Shown in pieces: positions 1 through 7,183 of a stretch of DNA of 15,508 nt. Under the pieces are notes generated by a model, which worked only from the letters and a program-made list of their open reading frames with translations, ran no database searches and was not told the origin of the DNA. Position 1 is the first letter of the stretch, and every line of letters starts with the position of its first letter. The DNA lies in contig JAQGJF010000312.1 of the NCBI GenBank assembly GCA_028290765.1, positions 1 to 15,508 on the forward strand, written 5' to 3'. The DNA is from Tardiphaga sp. Its GTDB lineage: Bacteria > Pseudomonadota > Alphaproteobacteria > Rhizobiales > Xanthobacteraceae. Both the position numbers and the translations under genes were made by a program.

Positions 1-1247
1 GCCACAGAAATGATTGGGACTATTTTGCAGCCGAGGCCGGCGATGACAGCTGGAACTACCAGTCCGTGCTGCAGATCTATCGACGGATCGAGAACTGGTC
101 AGGCCCGGAAGATCCGGCCCGGCGCGGTCGTGGCGGATTGCAATTCGTGCAGCCGGCGCCCGATCCGTCGCCGCTCGGCGCAGCTTTACTCGAGGCTTTC
201 GCCGCGGCCGGCATCCCGGTATTTGCCGACCAGAACGGCGCGATGATGGAGGGCGGCGGCGGTGCGGCGATCACCAACGTGTGCGTTGAAGGTGGCCAGC
301 GGCGCTCCGTTTTCAGGGCCTACGTCCATCCCTACATGGATCGGCCGAATCTGACGGTGTTGCCGGACGCCTTGGTTGCCGGCCTGACCTTTGATGGGCG
401 AAACGTAAAGGGCGTCGCGTTCCGTCGCGGCGCCGAGCTTCATCGCGTCGAAGCCTCGCGGGAAGTCGTGTTGTCGCTGGGCGCGATCCACACACCGAAG
501 CTTCTCATGCAATCGGGGATCGGGGATGAAGCAAGACTGTCTCGCTTCGGCATTCGAACCCTTCACCATCTGCCTGGCGTGGGCAGTTGCCTGCAGGACC
601 ATTTCATGGCGCCGTGCGTCTGGGAGGCCCCCGGGCCGGTGCCCGTACGCGACAATCTGGTCCACGCAACCGCGATGTGGAAGAGCGACGCCGCGCTGGC
701 AACGCCGGACCTGCAATGCACTTCGGTGGCGCGGGGCTATGCGAGCCCCGAAGCTGCCCCGGACGGGCTGCCGCCGCATGCATGGTCGATGACGACGGCT
801 GTGATGCACCCGGCAAGCCGCGGACGATTGAACCTCACGGGCCCGGATCCGAACGATCCCATCGAGATCCACGCCAATTTTCTGGACGATCCGGCAGATC
901 TCAGGCGGCTCAAGATCTGCATCGAATTCATCAGGGACATCGGTCGTTCGGCCCCGCTGCGCCCGTTCGTGAAACGCGAAATCCTGCCTGGCCTGTATGA
1001 TGACGCCGGGCTGGAGGCGTTCATGCGCAATGGCACCGTCAGCTATTCGCATCAGAGCTGCACCGCCAGGATGGGACGCGACGCCCGTTCCGTGGTCGAC
1101 CATCGGCTCCGTGTCCACGGCGTCGGCCGGCTTCGTATCGCCGACGCATCGATCCTGCCGCGCATAACCACCGGCAACACCATGGCCCCTTGCGTCGTGA
1201 TCGGCGAACGGACCGCCGATATGCTCAAGGTCGATCACGCGATCTAG
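1..1247 (+). CDS. GMC-family flavin oxidoreductase (choline dehydrogenase-like), 5' truncated by window edge
   Basis: The reading frame is open from base 3 to a stop at 1245-1247; the GTG at 66 is internal, because the sequence before it already reads as GMC protein (DWDYFAAEAGDDSWNYQSVL). The N-terminal Rossmann FAD-binding motif lies outside the window. Visible family marks are the second GMC signature GAIHTPKLLMQSGIG (bases 480-524), GVG-LQDH shortly after it, the active-site histidine region YSHQSCTARMG (His codon 1050-1052), and the C-terminal TTGNTMAPCVVIGERTADML with the conserved Asn at 1176-1178. The family oxidises alcohols, including choline, aliphatic and aromatic alcohols and sugars, using FAD. 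The substrate cannot be told from this part. The next gene on the same strand starts 188 bases downstream; a shared transcript is possible but not shown. Confidence 0.9.
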   Translation, partial: HRNDWDYFAAEAGDDSWNYQSVLQIYRRIENWSGPEDPARRGRGGLQFVQPAPDPSPLGAALLEAFAAAGIPVFADQNGAMMEGGGGAAITNVCVEGGQRRSVFRAYVHPYMDRPNLTVLPDALVAGLTFDGRNVKGVAFRRGAELHRVEASREVVLSLGAIHTPKLLMQSGIGDEARLSRFGIRTLHHLPGVGSCLQDHFMAPCVWEAPGPVPVRDNLVHATAMWKSDAALATPDLQCTSVARGYASPEAAPDGLPPHAWSMTTAVMHPASRGRLNLTGPDPNDPIEIHANFLDDPADLRRLKICIEFIRDIGRSAPLRPFVKREILPGLYDDAGLEAFMRNGTVSYSHQSCTARMGRDARSVVDHRLRVHGVGRLRIADASILPRITTGNTMAPCVVIGERTADMLKVDHAI

Positions 1248-1435
1248 CCGGTATGGATGGCGGCGGTGACGTGTCTGCCCGTCCGGTAATCGGACACATC
1301 ACCGGGACCCAAGCCGCTCATGCGTGCGCCAACGCCCTGGCAAATTAACATGAGGTTCAGTTTGGAGTCGGTCTTGGTCATTGCCGGGCCGACATGGCTG
1401 GGTAAGCTGCCAACAAACAAGTGAGGGCGGAAACC

Positions 1436-3265
1436 ATGTCGATCACGCAAGGCAAGAGCCTTTGGGCGATGCTGTTCCTCGCATTTTTTGGCCACCTGAC
1501 CTCCGCGCTGGCGGAGCCGCTCGCTTGCGACGATGGCATCAAGACCGCCTTCCATCCCGACGCCGACACCAAGGTCGTGGCGGTGCGGCAGGTGAAGAAG
1601 GGCGAAGAGTTGCTGGCGCCCGACGCGGCCAAGCCCGTCACCGCGGCTGCCGATTTATGCCTCGTGAAGCTGCTGGTCGGTCCGGGCGTCACCGCTGAAA
1701 CCGACAAGACCGCGCGTTCCTATTCGGAGGGCATCGGCATCGAGGTCTGGCTGCCGACGCAGGTCAACTGGAACGAGCGCATCCGCAATTATGGCGGCGG
1801 CGGATGGGTCGGCGGCGGACATCGCTATGCCGACAAGATCGGCAGCAAGGTCCCGGCCATCGTCAACGCCAATATCGGCTATGCATCGGGGACCACCGAC
1901 GCCGGTCAGCCGTGGTACCAGGACGGCTCGTTCGCGTTTCTGTCGAACGGCAAGGTCAATGCCGAGGCGCTGCGCGATTTCTCGGTGCGCGCGATGGTCG
2001 AGCAGGCCGTCAAGACCAAGGCTTTGGTCAGCCTGTATTACGGCAAGGCGCCGAAATACACCTATTACGACGGCCATTCGCAAGGCGGCCGGCAGGGACT
2101 GAAGATCGCCCAGGATTTTCCGGAATTGTACGACGGCTACATGATCGCCGCGCCGGCCTTGAGCATCGCATTATTCGGGACCAGCGGTCTTTATCCCCAG
2201 ATCGTGATGAAAACCGAGCTGGGCTACACCGCTGCGAACAAGGCCGAAGCCGCCGCCTTTGCCGCCAAGGTGGACGCCGCCAACAAGCGCGCCGTCGCCG
2301 CTTGCGACAAGGCCGGGCTTGGCTTCCTGCTCGACCCCTTCGCCTGCGACTATGATCCGGCGCGCGATGCCGCCGCGCTGTGTACCGGCGTGTCCGGCGA
2401 AGGCGTTACCGGCACCAACACGGACACCGCGACCTGCATGAGCGCGAAAGAAGCTGTCGCGCTCGACAAAATCTGGTTCGGTGCGACGTCCGATGGAAGC
2501 TATGACACGGCCCAGAGCCCGGCCAGCCGAGGCGGCAAGGCACTGGGCAAAAATCAAATCTGGTGGACCTTCACCCGGGGAACCGCCATCGGCAGCCTGA
2601 TTACCAGCGCCAGCACCGACCAGGTGAGCCTGGCGCTTCAGGACGTCAGCTACGCCGCCGACGCCGGTACCACGTCGAACATCCCAATCGCCAACGGCTC
2701 GACCACCATCCGCAACAAATGGCGCGACCTCGATTATGCCACCCTGGCCGATGTCGTGAAGAAGAACGTCGCCTTGCAGCCCGAGCTGTTCAGTAACCTC
2801 ATCACCGACAAGGCGGATCTTGCAAAACTGCGCGACCTCGGTAGCAAGGTCATCGTTTACAATGGCCTCACGGACGACGCGATCCCGCCGGCCGGCAGCA
2901 TCAACTACCATGAGCGTGTCGCGGCGGCGATGGGTGGGCACGCCGAGGTGCAGAAGTTCATGCGGATGTATCTGCTGCCCGGCGCTGCGCACAGTTCGCA
3001 GGGCCGGGCCTACGCGGTCGGCGGCCAGAACGACGCGGTGCCGCTGCCGAAACTTCCCGGCAATGCCAACCAGACGCCGACGCGCGAGCAGGACCAGTTC
3101 TTCACCGCGTTGGTGGATTGGGTGGAGAAAGGCGTGGCGCCCGACGACATCCTGCTGACCTCGCGCGACAACCGCGTCAGCTACCCGGTCTGCGTCTATC
3201 CGCTGCGGACGACATGGAATGGAAGCGGGCCGGCAACACAGGCGACAAGCTACAGCTGCCGGTAG
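1436..3265 (+). CDS. Secreted tannase/feruloyl esterase family alpha/beta hydrolase
   Basis: This encodes 609 aa. The ATG at 1436 is preferred over the in-frame GTG at 1421 because GAGGGCGG sits just upstream and because a Sec signal peptide then starts at residue 1, with a hydrophobic run at 9-19 and ALA/E as a cleavage site near 26. The usual family size is about 500-600 aa. The nucleophile elbow is YYDGHSQGGRQG (Ser215), the acid is in NGLTDDAIPP (Asp480 by alignment with GWADPLIPP) and the histidine is in LLPGAAHSSQG (His519). The family cleaves ester bonds of gallate, ferulate or similar phenolic acids outside the cytoplasm. Unusually, the two cysteines that normally neighbour the catalytic Ser and His are replaced (His214, Ser520). 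Other cysteines remain at 31, 75, 290, 304, 316, 334, 586 and 608. The exact ester substrate is unknown. Confidence 0.88.
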   Translation: MSITQGKSLWAMLFLAFFGHLTSALAEPLACDDGIKTAFHPDADTKVVAVRQVKKGEELLAPDAAKPVTAAADLCLVKLLVGPGVTAETDKTARSYSEGIGIEVWLPTQVNWNERIRNYGGGGWVGGGHRYADKIGSKVPAIVNANIGYASGTTDAGQPWYQDGSFAFLSNGKVNAEALRDFSVRAMVEQAVKTKALVSLYYGKAPKYTYYDGHSQGGRQGLKIAQDFPELYDGYMIAAPALSIALFGTSGLYPQIVMKTELGYTAANKAEAAAFAAKVDAANKRAVAACDKAGLGFLLDPFACDYDPARDAAALCTGVSGEGVTGTNTDTATCMSAKEAVALDKIWFGATSDGSYDTAQSPASRGGKALGKNQIWWTFTRGTAIGSLITSASTDQVSLALQDVSYAADAGTTSNIPIANGSTTIRNKWRDLDYATLADVVKKNVALQPELFSNLITDKADLAKLRDLGSKVIVYNGLTDDAIPPAGSINYHERVAAAMGGHAEVQKFMRMYLLPGAAHSSQGRAYAVGGQNDAVPLPKLPGNANQTPTREQDQFFTALVDWVEKGVAPDDILLTSRDNRVSYPVCVYPLRTTWNGSGPATQATSYSCR

Positions 3266-3305
3266 GCGCTGCCGAAGCGAAGTGTGTCACCGCGAAGTTG
3301 GACTT

Positions 3306-3388
3306 GTAGCCCGGATGAGCGCAGCGAAATCCGGGGTGGGCGTTTCGGCCCGTGGCGTCCCGGATGTCGCTGCGCTCATCCGGGCTAC
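3306..3388. repeat. Palindromic REP-like repeat between convergent genes
   Basis: The left arm is 3306-3335 (GTAGCCCGGATGAGCGCAGC and on) and the right arm 3359-3388; they are reverse complements over 30 bases with one mismatch (T at the complement of 3329 against G at 3366), around a 23-base loop. This word is recalled as a common dispersed intergenic element in Bradyrhizobium-type genomes. It lies between the stop codons of the esterase gene and pepT, so its RNA hairpin could stop transcription from both sides, although it has no T-tract. Confidence 0.8.
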
Positions 3389-3437
3389 GAGCTGCCGTTC
3401 TCGGTCAGGCGCTCAGGATGATGGTCAGAAAAGCTGG

Positions 3438-4691
3438 CTAAGCCCGCTCTTCCCAGGTAATCGCCAGATGCACGATGGTCTGCATCGCCTTCTCCATGTC
3501 CTGCACGCTGACCCACTCCAGCCGCGAGTGGAAGGCGTGTTCGCCGGCGAAGATGTTGGGGCAGGGCAGGCCCATGAAGGACAGTCGCGAGCCGTCGGTG
3601 CCGCCGCGGATCGAGGCCTTGACCGGTTCGAGACCGGCGCGGCGGATCGCCTCCATGGCGTTGTCGATCAGCTGCGGATAGCGGTCGATCACCTGCTTCA
3701 TGTTGCGATATTGCTGCTTGATCTCGAGCTGGCAGGACGAACGCGGAAAACCCTTCATCACGTCCTTGATGATGTTCTCCAGCAGCACTTCCTTCTGCTT
3801 CAGCCCGTCCTCGGTGAAATCGCGGACGATGAAGCCGAGCGTGGCTTTTTCCAGCGTGCCGGTGATGCCGGTCGGATGCAGAAAACCTTGCTTGCCCTCG
3901 GTGGTTTCGGGCGAGCAGGTGTCCTTCGGCAGTCGCTCGACGATGGCCGCGGCGATCTTGATCGCGTGCTCCATCTTGCCCTTGGCGAAGCCGGGATGGG
4001 TGCTGACGCCTTCGATGGTGATGGTGGCGCCATCGGCCGAAAAGGTTTCGTCCTCGATATGCCCGGCGGTTTCGCCGTCCATCGTGTAGGCGAAATCGGC
4101 GCCGAGCTTTTTCAGGTCGGCCTTGTCGACGCCGCGGCCGATCTCCTCGTCGGGCGTGAACAGAATCTTGATCGCGCCGTGCCTGATCTGTGGATTGTTG
4201 ATCAGGAAATGCGCCGCATCCATGATTTCGGCAAGGCCGGCCTTGTTGTCGGCGCCGAGCAGCGTGGTGCCGTCCGTGGTGACGATGTCGTTGCCGATCT
4301 GGTCGGCCAGCGCCGGATGTTCCGCGGCGCGAATGATCTGCGTGGGATCGCCGGGCAGCACAATGTCGCCGCCGCGGTAGTTCCGGACGATCTGCGGCTT
4401 GACGTTGGTGCCGGTGCAATCCGGCGACGTGTCCATGTGCGAGCAGAAGCAGATCACCGGAACCTGCTTGTCGGTATTGGCCGGGATGGTGGCATAGACG
4501 TAGCCGTGCTCATCCAGATGAGCGTCGGCGAGCCCGATGTCGCGGAGCTCTTTGGCGAGCAGGGCGCCGAGGTCCTTTTGCTTTTCGGTGGAGGGACAGG
4601 TCGGCGAGGCGCCGTCCGACTGGGTGTCGATCACGACGTAGCGCAGAAAGCGCTCGGTAACGGTGTGGGTGAATTTCACCGGGGATGCCAC
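3438..4691 (-). CDS. pepT: Peptidase T (tripeptide aminopeptidase), M20 metallopeptidase family
   Basis: This encodes 417 aa, close to the usual 408-410, starting at a GTG (4691-4689) with only a weak ribosome site (TGGCGG). The cytoplasmic dizinc enzyme removes the N-terminal residue from tripeptides. All expected zinc and catalytic positions are visible: His85 and Asp87 in SHMDTS, Asp148 in LLGADNKAGL, Glu182-Glu183 in FTPDEEIGRG, Asp205 in MDGE and His388 in GEHAFHSRLEW, plus the lid-domain STHPG (His232) and RGGTDGSRLSFMGLPCPN near the C-terminus. It lies downstream of the HU-family gene on the same strand, with a 14-bp inverted repeat in the 112-base gap that may separate the two transcripts. 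The reading frame shows no damage. Confidence 0.95.
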   Translation of the reverse strand: MASPVKFTHTVTERFLRYVVIDTQSDGASPTCPSTEKQKDLGALLAKELRDIGLADAHLDEHGYVYATIPANTDKQVPVICFCSHMDTSPDCTGTNVKPQIVRNYRGGDIVLPGDPTQIIRAAEHPALADQIGNDIVTTDGTTLLGADNKAGLAEIMDAAHFLINNPQIRHGAIKILFTPDEEIGRGVDKADLKKLGADFAYTMDGETAGHIEDETFSADGATITIEGVSTHPGFAKGKMEHAIKIAAAIVERLPKDTCSPETTEGKQGFLHPTGITGTLEKATLGFIVRDFTEDGLKQKEVLLENIIKDVMKGFPRSSCQLEIKQQYRNMKQVIDRYPQLIDNAMEAIRRAGLEPVKASIRGGTDGSRLSFMGLPCPNIFAGEHAFHSRLEWVSVQDMEKAMQTIVHLAITWEERA

Positions 4692-4732
4692 AGTCAGAAC
4701 CGCCAGCTACAGACGAGAGACTCGTAAAGCAG

Positions 4733-4778
4733 AACGTCATTCCGGGGCGACCGCCGCGTCGTGGCCCGGAATGACGTT
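4733..4778. repeat. Perfect 14-bp inverted repeat (second REP-like family)
   Basis: AACGTCATTCCGGG at 4733-4746 and CCCGGAATGACGTT at 4765-4778 are exact reverse complements around an 18-base loop. The element belongs to a second intergenic repeat type that I recall as common in Bradyrhizobium and Rhodopseudomonas. It sits between the HU-family stop codon and the pepT start and could act as a transcription attenuator or mRNA-stabilising hairpin. Confidence 0.75.
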
Positions 4779-4803
4779 GAAAATCTGAGCGAAAACAGGC
4801 CGA

Positions 4804-5103
4804 TCAGACGGCCTCCTTCAGCTCCTTGGCGGCGCGGAAAGCGACCTTCTTGCTGGCCTTGATCTGGATGGCTTCGCCGGTGGCGGGATTGCGGCCCATG
4901 CGGGCGGCGCGCTTGCGCACCTGGAGGATGCCCAGCCCGACGATACGGATGCGCTCGCCCTTCTTGAGGTGCTTGGTGACGCGCGTCACCAGGTCGCCGA
5001 GGATGGCTTCGGTCTGCTTCTTGGACAACTCGTGGTCCTCGGCGATCCCCGCGGCGAGATGCTTGAGCGTCACGGTGGTCGGGGTCGCTGCTTTCTTCGC
5101 CAT
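4804..5103 (-). CDS. HU-family DNA-binding protein
   Basis: This encodes 99 aa, slightly longer than a standard 90-aa HU because of a basic N-terminal tail (MAKKAATPTT). The N-terminal helical dimerisation part is at about 11-48. The beta-arm DNA-binding signature follows: GERIRIVGLGILQVRKRAARMGRNPATGEAIQIKASKKVAF, given here only as landmarks GLG at 56-58, RNPATG at 71-76 (Pro73 is the intercalating residue) and KKVAFRAAK at 85-93. HU proteins bend and compact DNA in the nucleoid. A strong ribosome site (GAGGAGGG) lies 6 bases before the ATG. Transcription diverges from tRNA-Asp. I assign no symbol because several HU paralogues exist in this group. Confidence 0.93.
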   Translation of the reverse strand: MAKKAATPTTVTLKHLAAGIAEDHELSKKQTEAILGDLVTRVTKHLKKGERIRIVGLGILQVRKRAARMGRNPATGEAIQIKASKKVAFRAAKELKEAV

Positions 5104-5190
5104 ATTTGGCCCTCCTCGTTGTTAATGGCTTAGGAACCTCAGACGTAGCAGGCCTTAAACGATTCGGGGGCGAGATGACTACGCTGTTTT

Positions 5191-5204
5191 GCCTGCAAAC
5201 AGGC
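5191..5204. promoter_or_regulatory. Short inverted repeat in the divergent HU gene/tRNA-Asp promoter region
   Basis: GCCTG (5191-5195) and CAGGC (5200-5204) are exact reverse complements with a CAAA loop, about 90 bases upstream of the HU-family start codon. It could be an operator or simply a chance hairpin; no matching second copy was noticed. Confidence 0.25.
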
Positions 5205-5261
5205 CATTATTTGCATCGCAGGTCATAAAAAGGCCGTCCCATAAGGGGTTTCGCAACGTCC

Positions 5262-5290
5262 TTGACTTGGAATGGTGACGCCTTTAAGTC
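5262..5290 (+). promoter_or_regulatory. Predicted promoter of tRNA-Asp
   Basis: A -35 box TTGACT (5262-5267) and a -10 box TAAGTC (5285-5290) are separated by exactly 17 bases. Transcription would begin near 5297, about 20 bases before the mature tRNA. The spacing and the -35 box fit a strong housekeeping promoter, as expected for a stable RNA gene. Confidence 0.6.
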
Positions 5291-5316
5291 CCACCACCTG
5301 CGGGTTTCGCAATCAC

Positions 5317-5391
<75 letters not shown>

Positions 5392-5393
<2 letters not shown>

Positions 5394-5411
5394 TTAGAAT
5401 CAATGGCTTAG
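5392..5411 (+). repeat. Left copy of direct repeat at the tRNA-Asp 3' end (possible att site)
   Basis: CATTAGAATCAATGGCTTAG begins in the tRNA CCA tail. It matches 9069-9087 (CATTAAATCAATGGCTTAG) with a single one-base gap, in the same orientation and about 3.7 kb apart. A repeat bounded by a tRNA 3' end is the usual sign of tyrosine-recombinase integration, but no integrase is present between the copies. Confidence 0.5.
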
Positions 5412-5447
5412 CGACCCTTACCAATATCCCAAAACGTCAAGACAGCC

Positions 5448-5490
5448 CGCCGGAAAGCCGGATTCGAGCCCTGTCCATTCCCGGCATCCA
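5448..5490 (+). pseudogene. Degenerate 3' fragment resembling tRNA-Asp
   Basis: Starting at CGCCGGA (5448-5454), the sequence follows the 3' half of the tRNA-Asp at 5355-5393. The first 7 bases match the 3' anticodon stem region exactly, and CGGATTCGAGCCCTGTC (5459-5475) matches the T-arm region of the tRNA at 15 of 17 positions; a CCA ends the match at 5488-5490. The T stem has lost two pairs and the acceptor part carries extra bases, so it is not a working tRNA. It fits a decayed tRNA 3' duplicate left by an integration event, but a chance match around the universal TTCGA loop is possible. Confidence 0.4.
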
Positions 5491-5765
5491 GCGGGACACC
5501 CGGCGGGTCGTCACATGCCCACGGGACGGGCGCGTCTGGCGGGGCCAGCCAAGGCGACCGCTCGGGCGCGGCGATGTCATTTGTCCGACCAGAACCGGTT
5601 GCATGCCGTCGATGAGCGAACCGATGTCCGCAGCAAGGCATGCTTGTACGTGTGCGATGAGTGGAACCCAGGCGTTAAGTCAACACCAACGCGCCTGTGT
5701 TTTTGGTATAGGGGCACCGAACATTCCTGCGTGGCCGCGAGCATTCACATCACCGCGTTAGATTA

Positions 5766-5783
5766 ATCCTACTTAGTTAGGAT
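5766..5783. promoter_or_regulatory. Upstream dyad, candidate operator of the LuxR-type gene
   Basis: ATCCTA (5766-5771) and TAGGAT (5778-5783) are exact reverse complements with a 6-base spacer. It lies about 85 bases before the regulator's start codon and just upstream of a possible -35 box (TTGACC, 5799-5804), the place where an activator would bind. The total of 18 bp is in the usual range for LuxR-type dimers. Confidence 0.4.
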
Positions 5784-5838
5784 AAGTACGTGTCCGCGTT
5801 GACCGCAAATATCGTCGGCGGCATTTTATAGCGGACGA

Positions 5839-5856
5839 CGTTCATTGCAGTGAACG
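5839..5856. promoter_or_regulatory. Downstream dyad next to the ribosome site of the LuxR-type gene
   Basis: CGTTCA (5839-5844) and TGAACG (5851-5856) are exact reverse complements with a 6-base spacer, the same 6-6-6 layout as the dyad at 5766. It lies 12 bases before the GTG start and abuts the ribosome site GGGGAGGG (5858-5865). It could be a DNA operator for autorepression or an RNA hairpin that affects translation. Confidence 0.4.
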
Positions 5857-5868
5857 CGGGGAGGGTGT

Positions 5869-6945
5869 GTGCGCTTTAATCCGCTCATCGACGAGATCTA
5901 TGAAGCCGCGATCGTGCCGGAGAAATGGCCGGCGATTCTCGATCGATTGGCTGAAATGGCCGATGCAGAGGGGACGCTGCTGTTCGCCGCCGGACCCGGC
6001 GCGCCGAGATGGCTGGCGTCGGAGTCGATTCATCGCACGATAGATGAGTGGACCCGAAGCAAATGGTTCATCGACAATCCGCGCGGCCAGCGACTCGTCC
6101 CGATCAATGAGCCCAGATTTCTGACCGATCTCGACGCGTTGACGGTCGAAGAGATGGACGCCTCAAGCTTCTATACCGAGATGTTGCGGCCGCAGGGACT
6201 GGGCTGGTGTGTCGGGACTGCGATTCGATCGCCGTCCGGCGACACGCTTGTCTTTTCGATCGAGAAAGCGCATCGCAAGGGACCAGTTCCTCGTGAAGTC
6301 GCCGAGAAACTCGACCATTTGCGGCCACACCTCGCACGCGCGGCGTTGCTATCGGGACGGCTCGGGTTGGACCGGGCGAAGACGACGGTCGCGACACTCG
6401 AGGCCATTGGTCTGCCGGCCGCGGCGTTGACGCCGTCGGGCCGAGTCGTCTCTGCCAATGCGGGTTTCCTGGCGTGCGAGCCGCGGATCCGGATCGGAGC
6501 CGGAAATCACGTTCAGATTGCCGCAGAAGCCGCCCAGTCGCTGTTCATGGAAGCGATTTCGATGGCCGCGCATTCGTCAAGGGGATTGGGCCGATCGATT
6601 CCGATTCAGGGTACCGACTCGGAGCCGCCGCTGATCGCGCATGTCATACCGTTGCGCGGTGGCGGACTGGACGTGTTCACCGGCGCCCTGTCGGTCGTCT
6701 ACATCACGGCGGTCGTGCCGAACAGCAGTCCCGCGCCCGAAATCTTGCAGGCCCTTTTCGACCTCACGCCCGCGGAAGCGCGAACCGCAAGCCTGATTGG
6801 CGGGGGCAAGTCGATCTTGCAGGTATCGCTGGCCAGCGGCACGGCTCAGACCACCATCAGGACGCAACTCAAATCGGTATTCCAGAAGACGGGCGTACAG
6901 CGACAGGCAGAACTCGTCAGTCTGCTTGGAGTAGCAATAAAATAG
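5869..6945 (+). CDS. LuxR-type helix-turn-helix transcriptional regulator with PAS-like sensor region
   Basis: This encodes 358 aa with a GTG start preceded by GGGGAGGG. The C-terminal LuxR/GerE DNA-binding domain is at about 297-354: LTPAEARTASLI, then a helix-turn-helix ending in TTIRTQLKSVFQKTGV and RQAELVSLL. A PAS-like segment begins near 176 (LEAIGLPAAALTPSGRVVSAN). The N-terminal 160 residues (LIDEIYEAAIVPEKWPAIL) resemble the N-terminal region of uncharacterised LuxR-type regulators. It has neither a receiver domain nor an obvious acyl-homoserine-lactone-binding domain, and no synthase gene is nearby, so it is a solo regulator with an unknown signal. It probably binds one or both dyads in its own leader. 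The genes around it are fragments or face the other way, so its targets are not apparent. Confidence 0.85.
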   Translation: MRFNPLIDEIYEAAIVPEKWPAILDRLAEMADAEGTLLFAAGPGAPRWLASESIHRTIDEWTRSKWFIDNPRGQRLVPINEPRFLTDLDALTVEEMDASSFYTEMLRPQGLGWCVGTAIRSPSGDTLVFSIEKAHRKGPVPREVAEKLDHLRPHLARAALLSGRLGLDRAKTTVATLEAIGLPAAALTPSGRVVSANAGFLACEPRIRIGAGNHVQIAAEAAQSLFMEAISMAAHSSRGLGRSIPIQGTDSEPPLIAHVIPLRGGGLDVFTGALSVVYITAVVPNSSPAPEILQALFDLTPAEARTASLIGGGKSILQVSLASGTAQTTIRTQLKSVFQKTGVQRQAELVSLLGVAIK

Positions 6946-7024
6946 CGTCGCCTCTTTTCGTTGAGCAAAGCGCTGTGTGCTCTACGCCATTAGGGTGATG
7001 TCAGCTCGCTCGAATTATTGTTGA

Positions 7025-7183
7025 TTTACTAAAGAGCATGCGGAGGCGAGGGTAGACGGCGTCGGTTCCAATGCGACACCGCAGATTGACGTCGACGGCG
7101 ACGGCCAGATGGGCGCCAGTGATATCAAGGTACACCTCGCCAACACCGGCACGCTGCACGACTCGAACTTCATTATTTCCTGA
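7025..7183 (+). pseudogene. C-terminal remnant of a calcium-binding, type I-secreted-style surface protein
   Basis: A frame open from 7025 (after a stop at 7022-7024) to TGA at 7181-7183 has no credible start. Its last 44 codons (7052-7180) read as a protein C-terminus: VDGVGSNATPQIDVDGDGQM, then GASDIKVHLANTGTLHDSNF and IIS. The DVDGDG run is an EF-hand/dockerin-like calcium loop. The whole resembles the C-terminal tail of large RTX-like secreted proteins in Bradyrhizobium. The N-terminal body is missing, so this appears to be the tail of a deleted gene. The remaining parts of 6946-7313 show nothing else I can support apart from a short GCGGAA/TTCCGC hairpin (7188-7200) directly after the stop. 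Confidence 0.5.

Larger units (their letters stand above)
5412..5868. other. Long intergenic region between tRNA-Asp and the LuxR-type gene
   Basis: These 457 bases contain no gene I can support. Short open frames on both strands (for example 5515-5766 plus and 5408-5641 minus) lack recognisable motifs and convincing ribosome sites. The left part holds a degenerate tRNA-like fragment (5448-5490); the right part is visibly more AT-rich and holds two dyads (5766-5783 and 5839-5856) and a possible promoter for the regulator gene. Confidence 0.6.

Noticed and set aside
186..1238. 350-codon open frame on the minus strand opposite the GMC gene
   Set aside because: It mirrors the GMC gene and has no domain signature.
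1281..1295. Inverted repeat GTCCG/CGGAC after the GMC gene as a terminator
   Set aside because: The stem is only 5 bp and there is no T-tract, so it is too weak to call.
3219..4727. 502-codon open frame on the plus strand opposite pepT
   Set aside because: It is a high-GC antisense shadow: pepT on the other strand has all family motifs, and this frame has a low-complexity Asp/Gly/Val/Leu-rich translation without recognisable domains.
5515..5766. 83-codon open frame between tRNA-Asp and the LuxR-type gene
   Set aside because: No recognisable motif, no convincing ribosome site, and an amino-acid composition typical of noncoding sequence.
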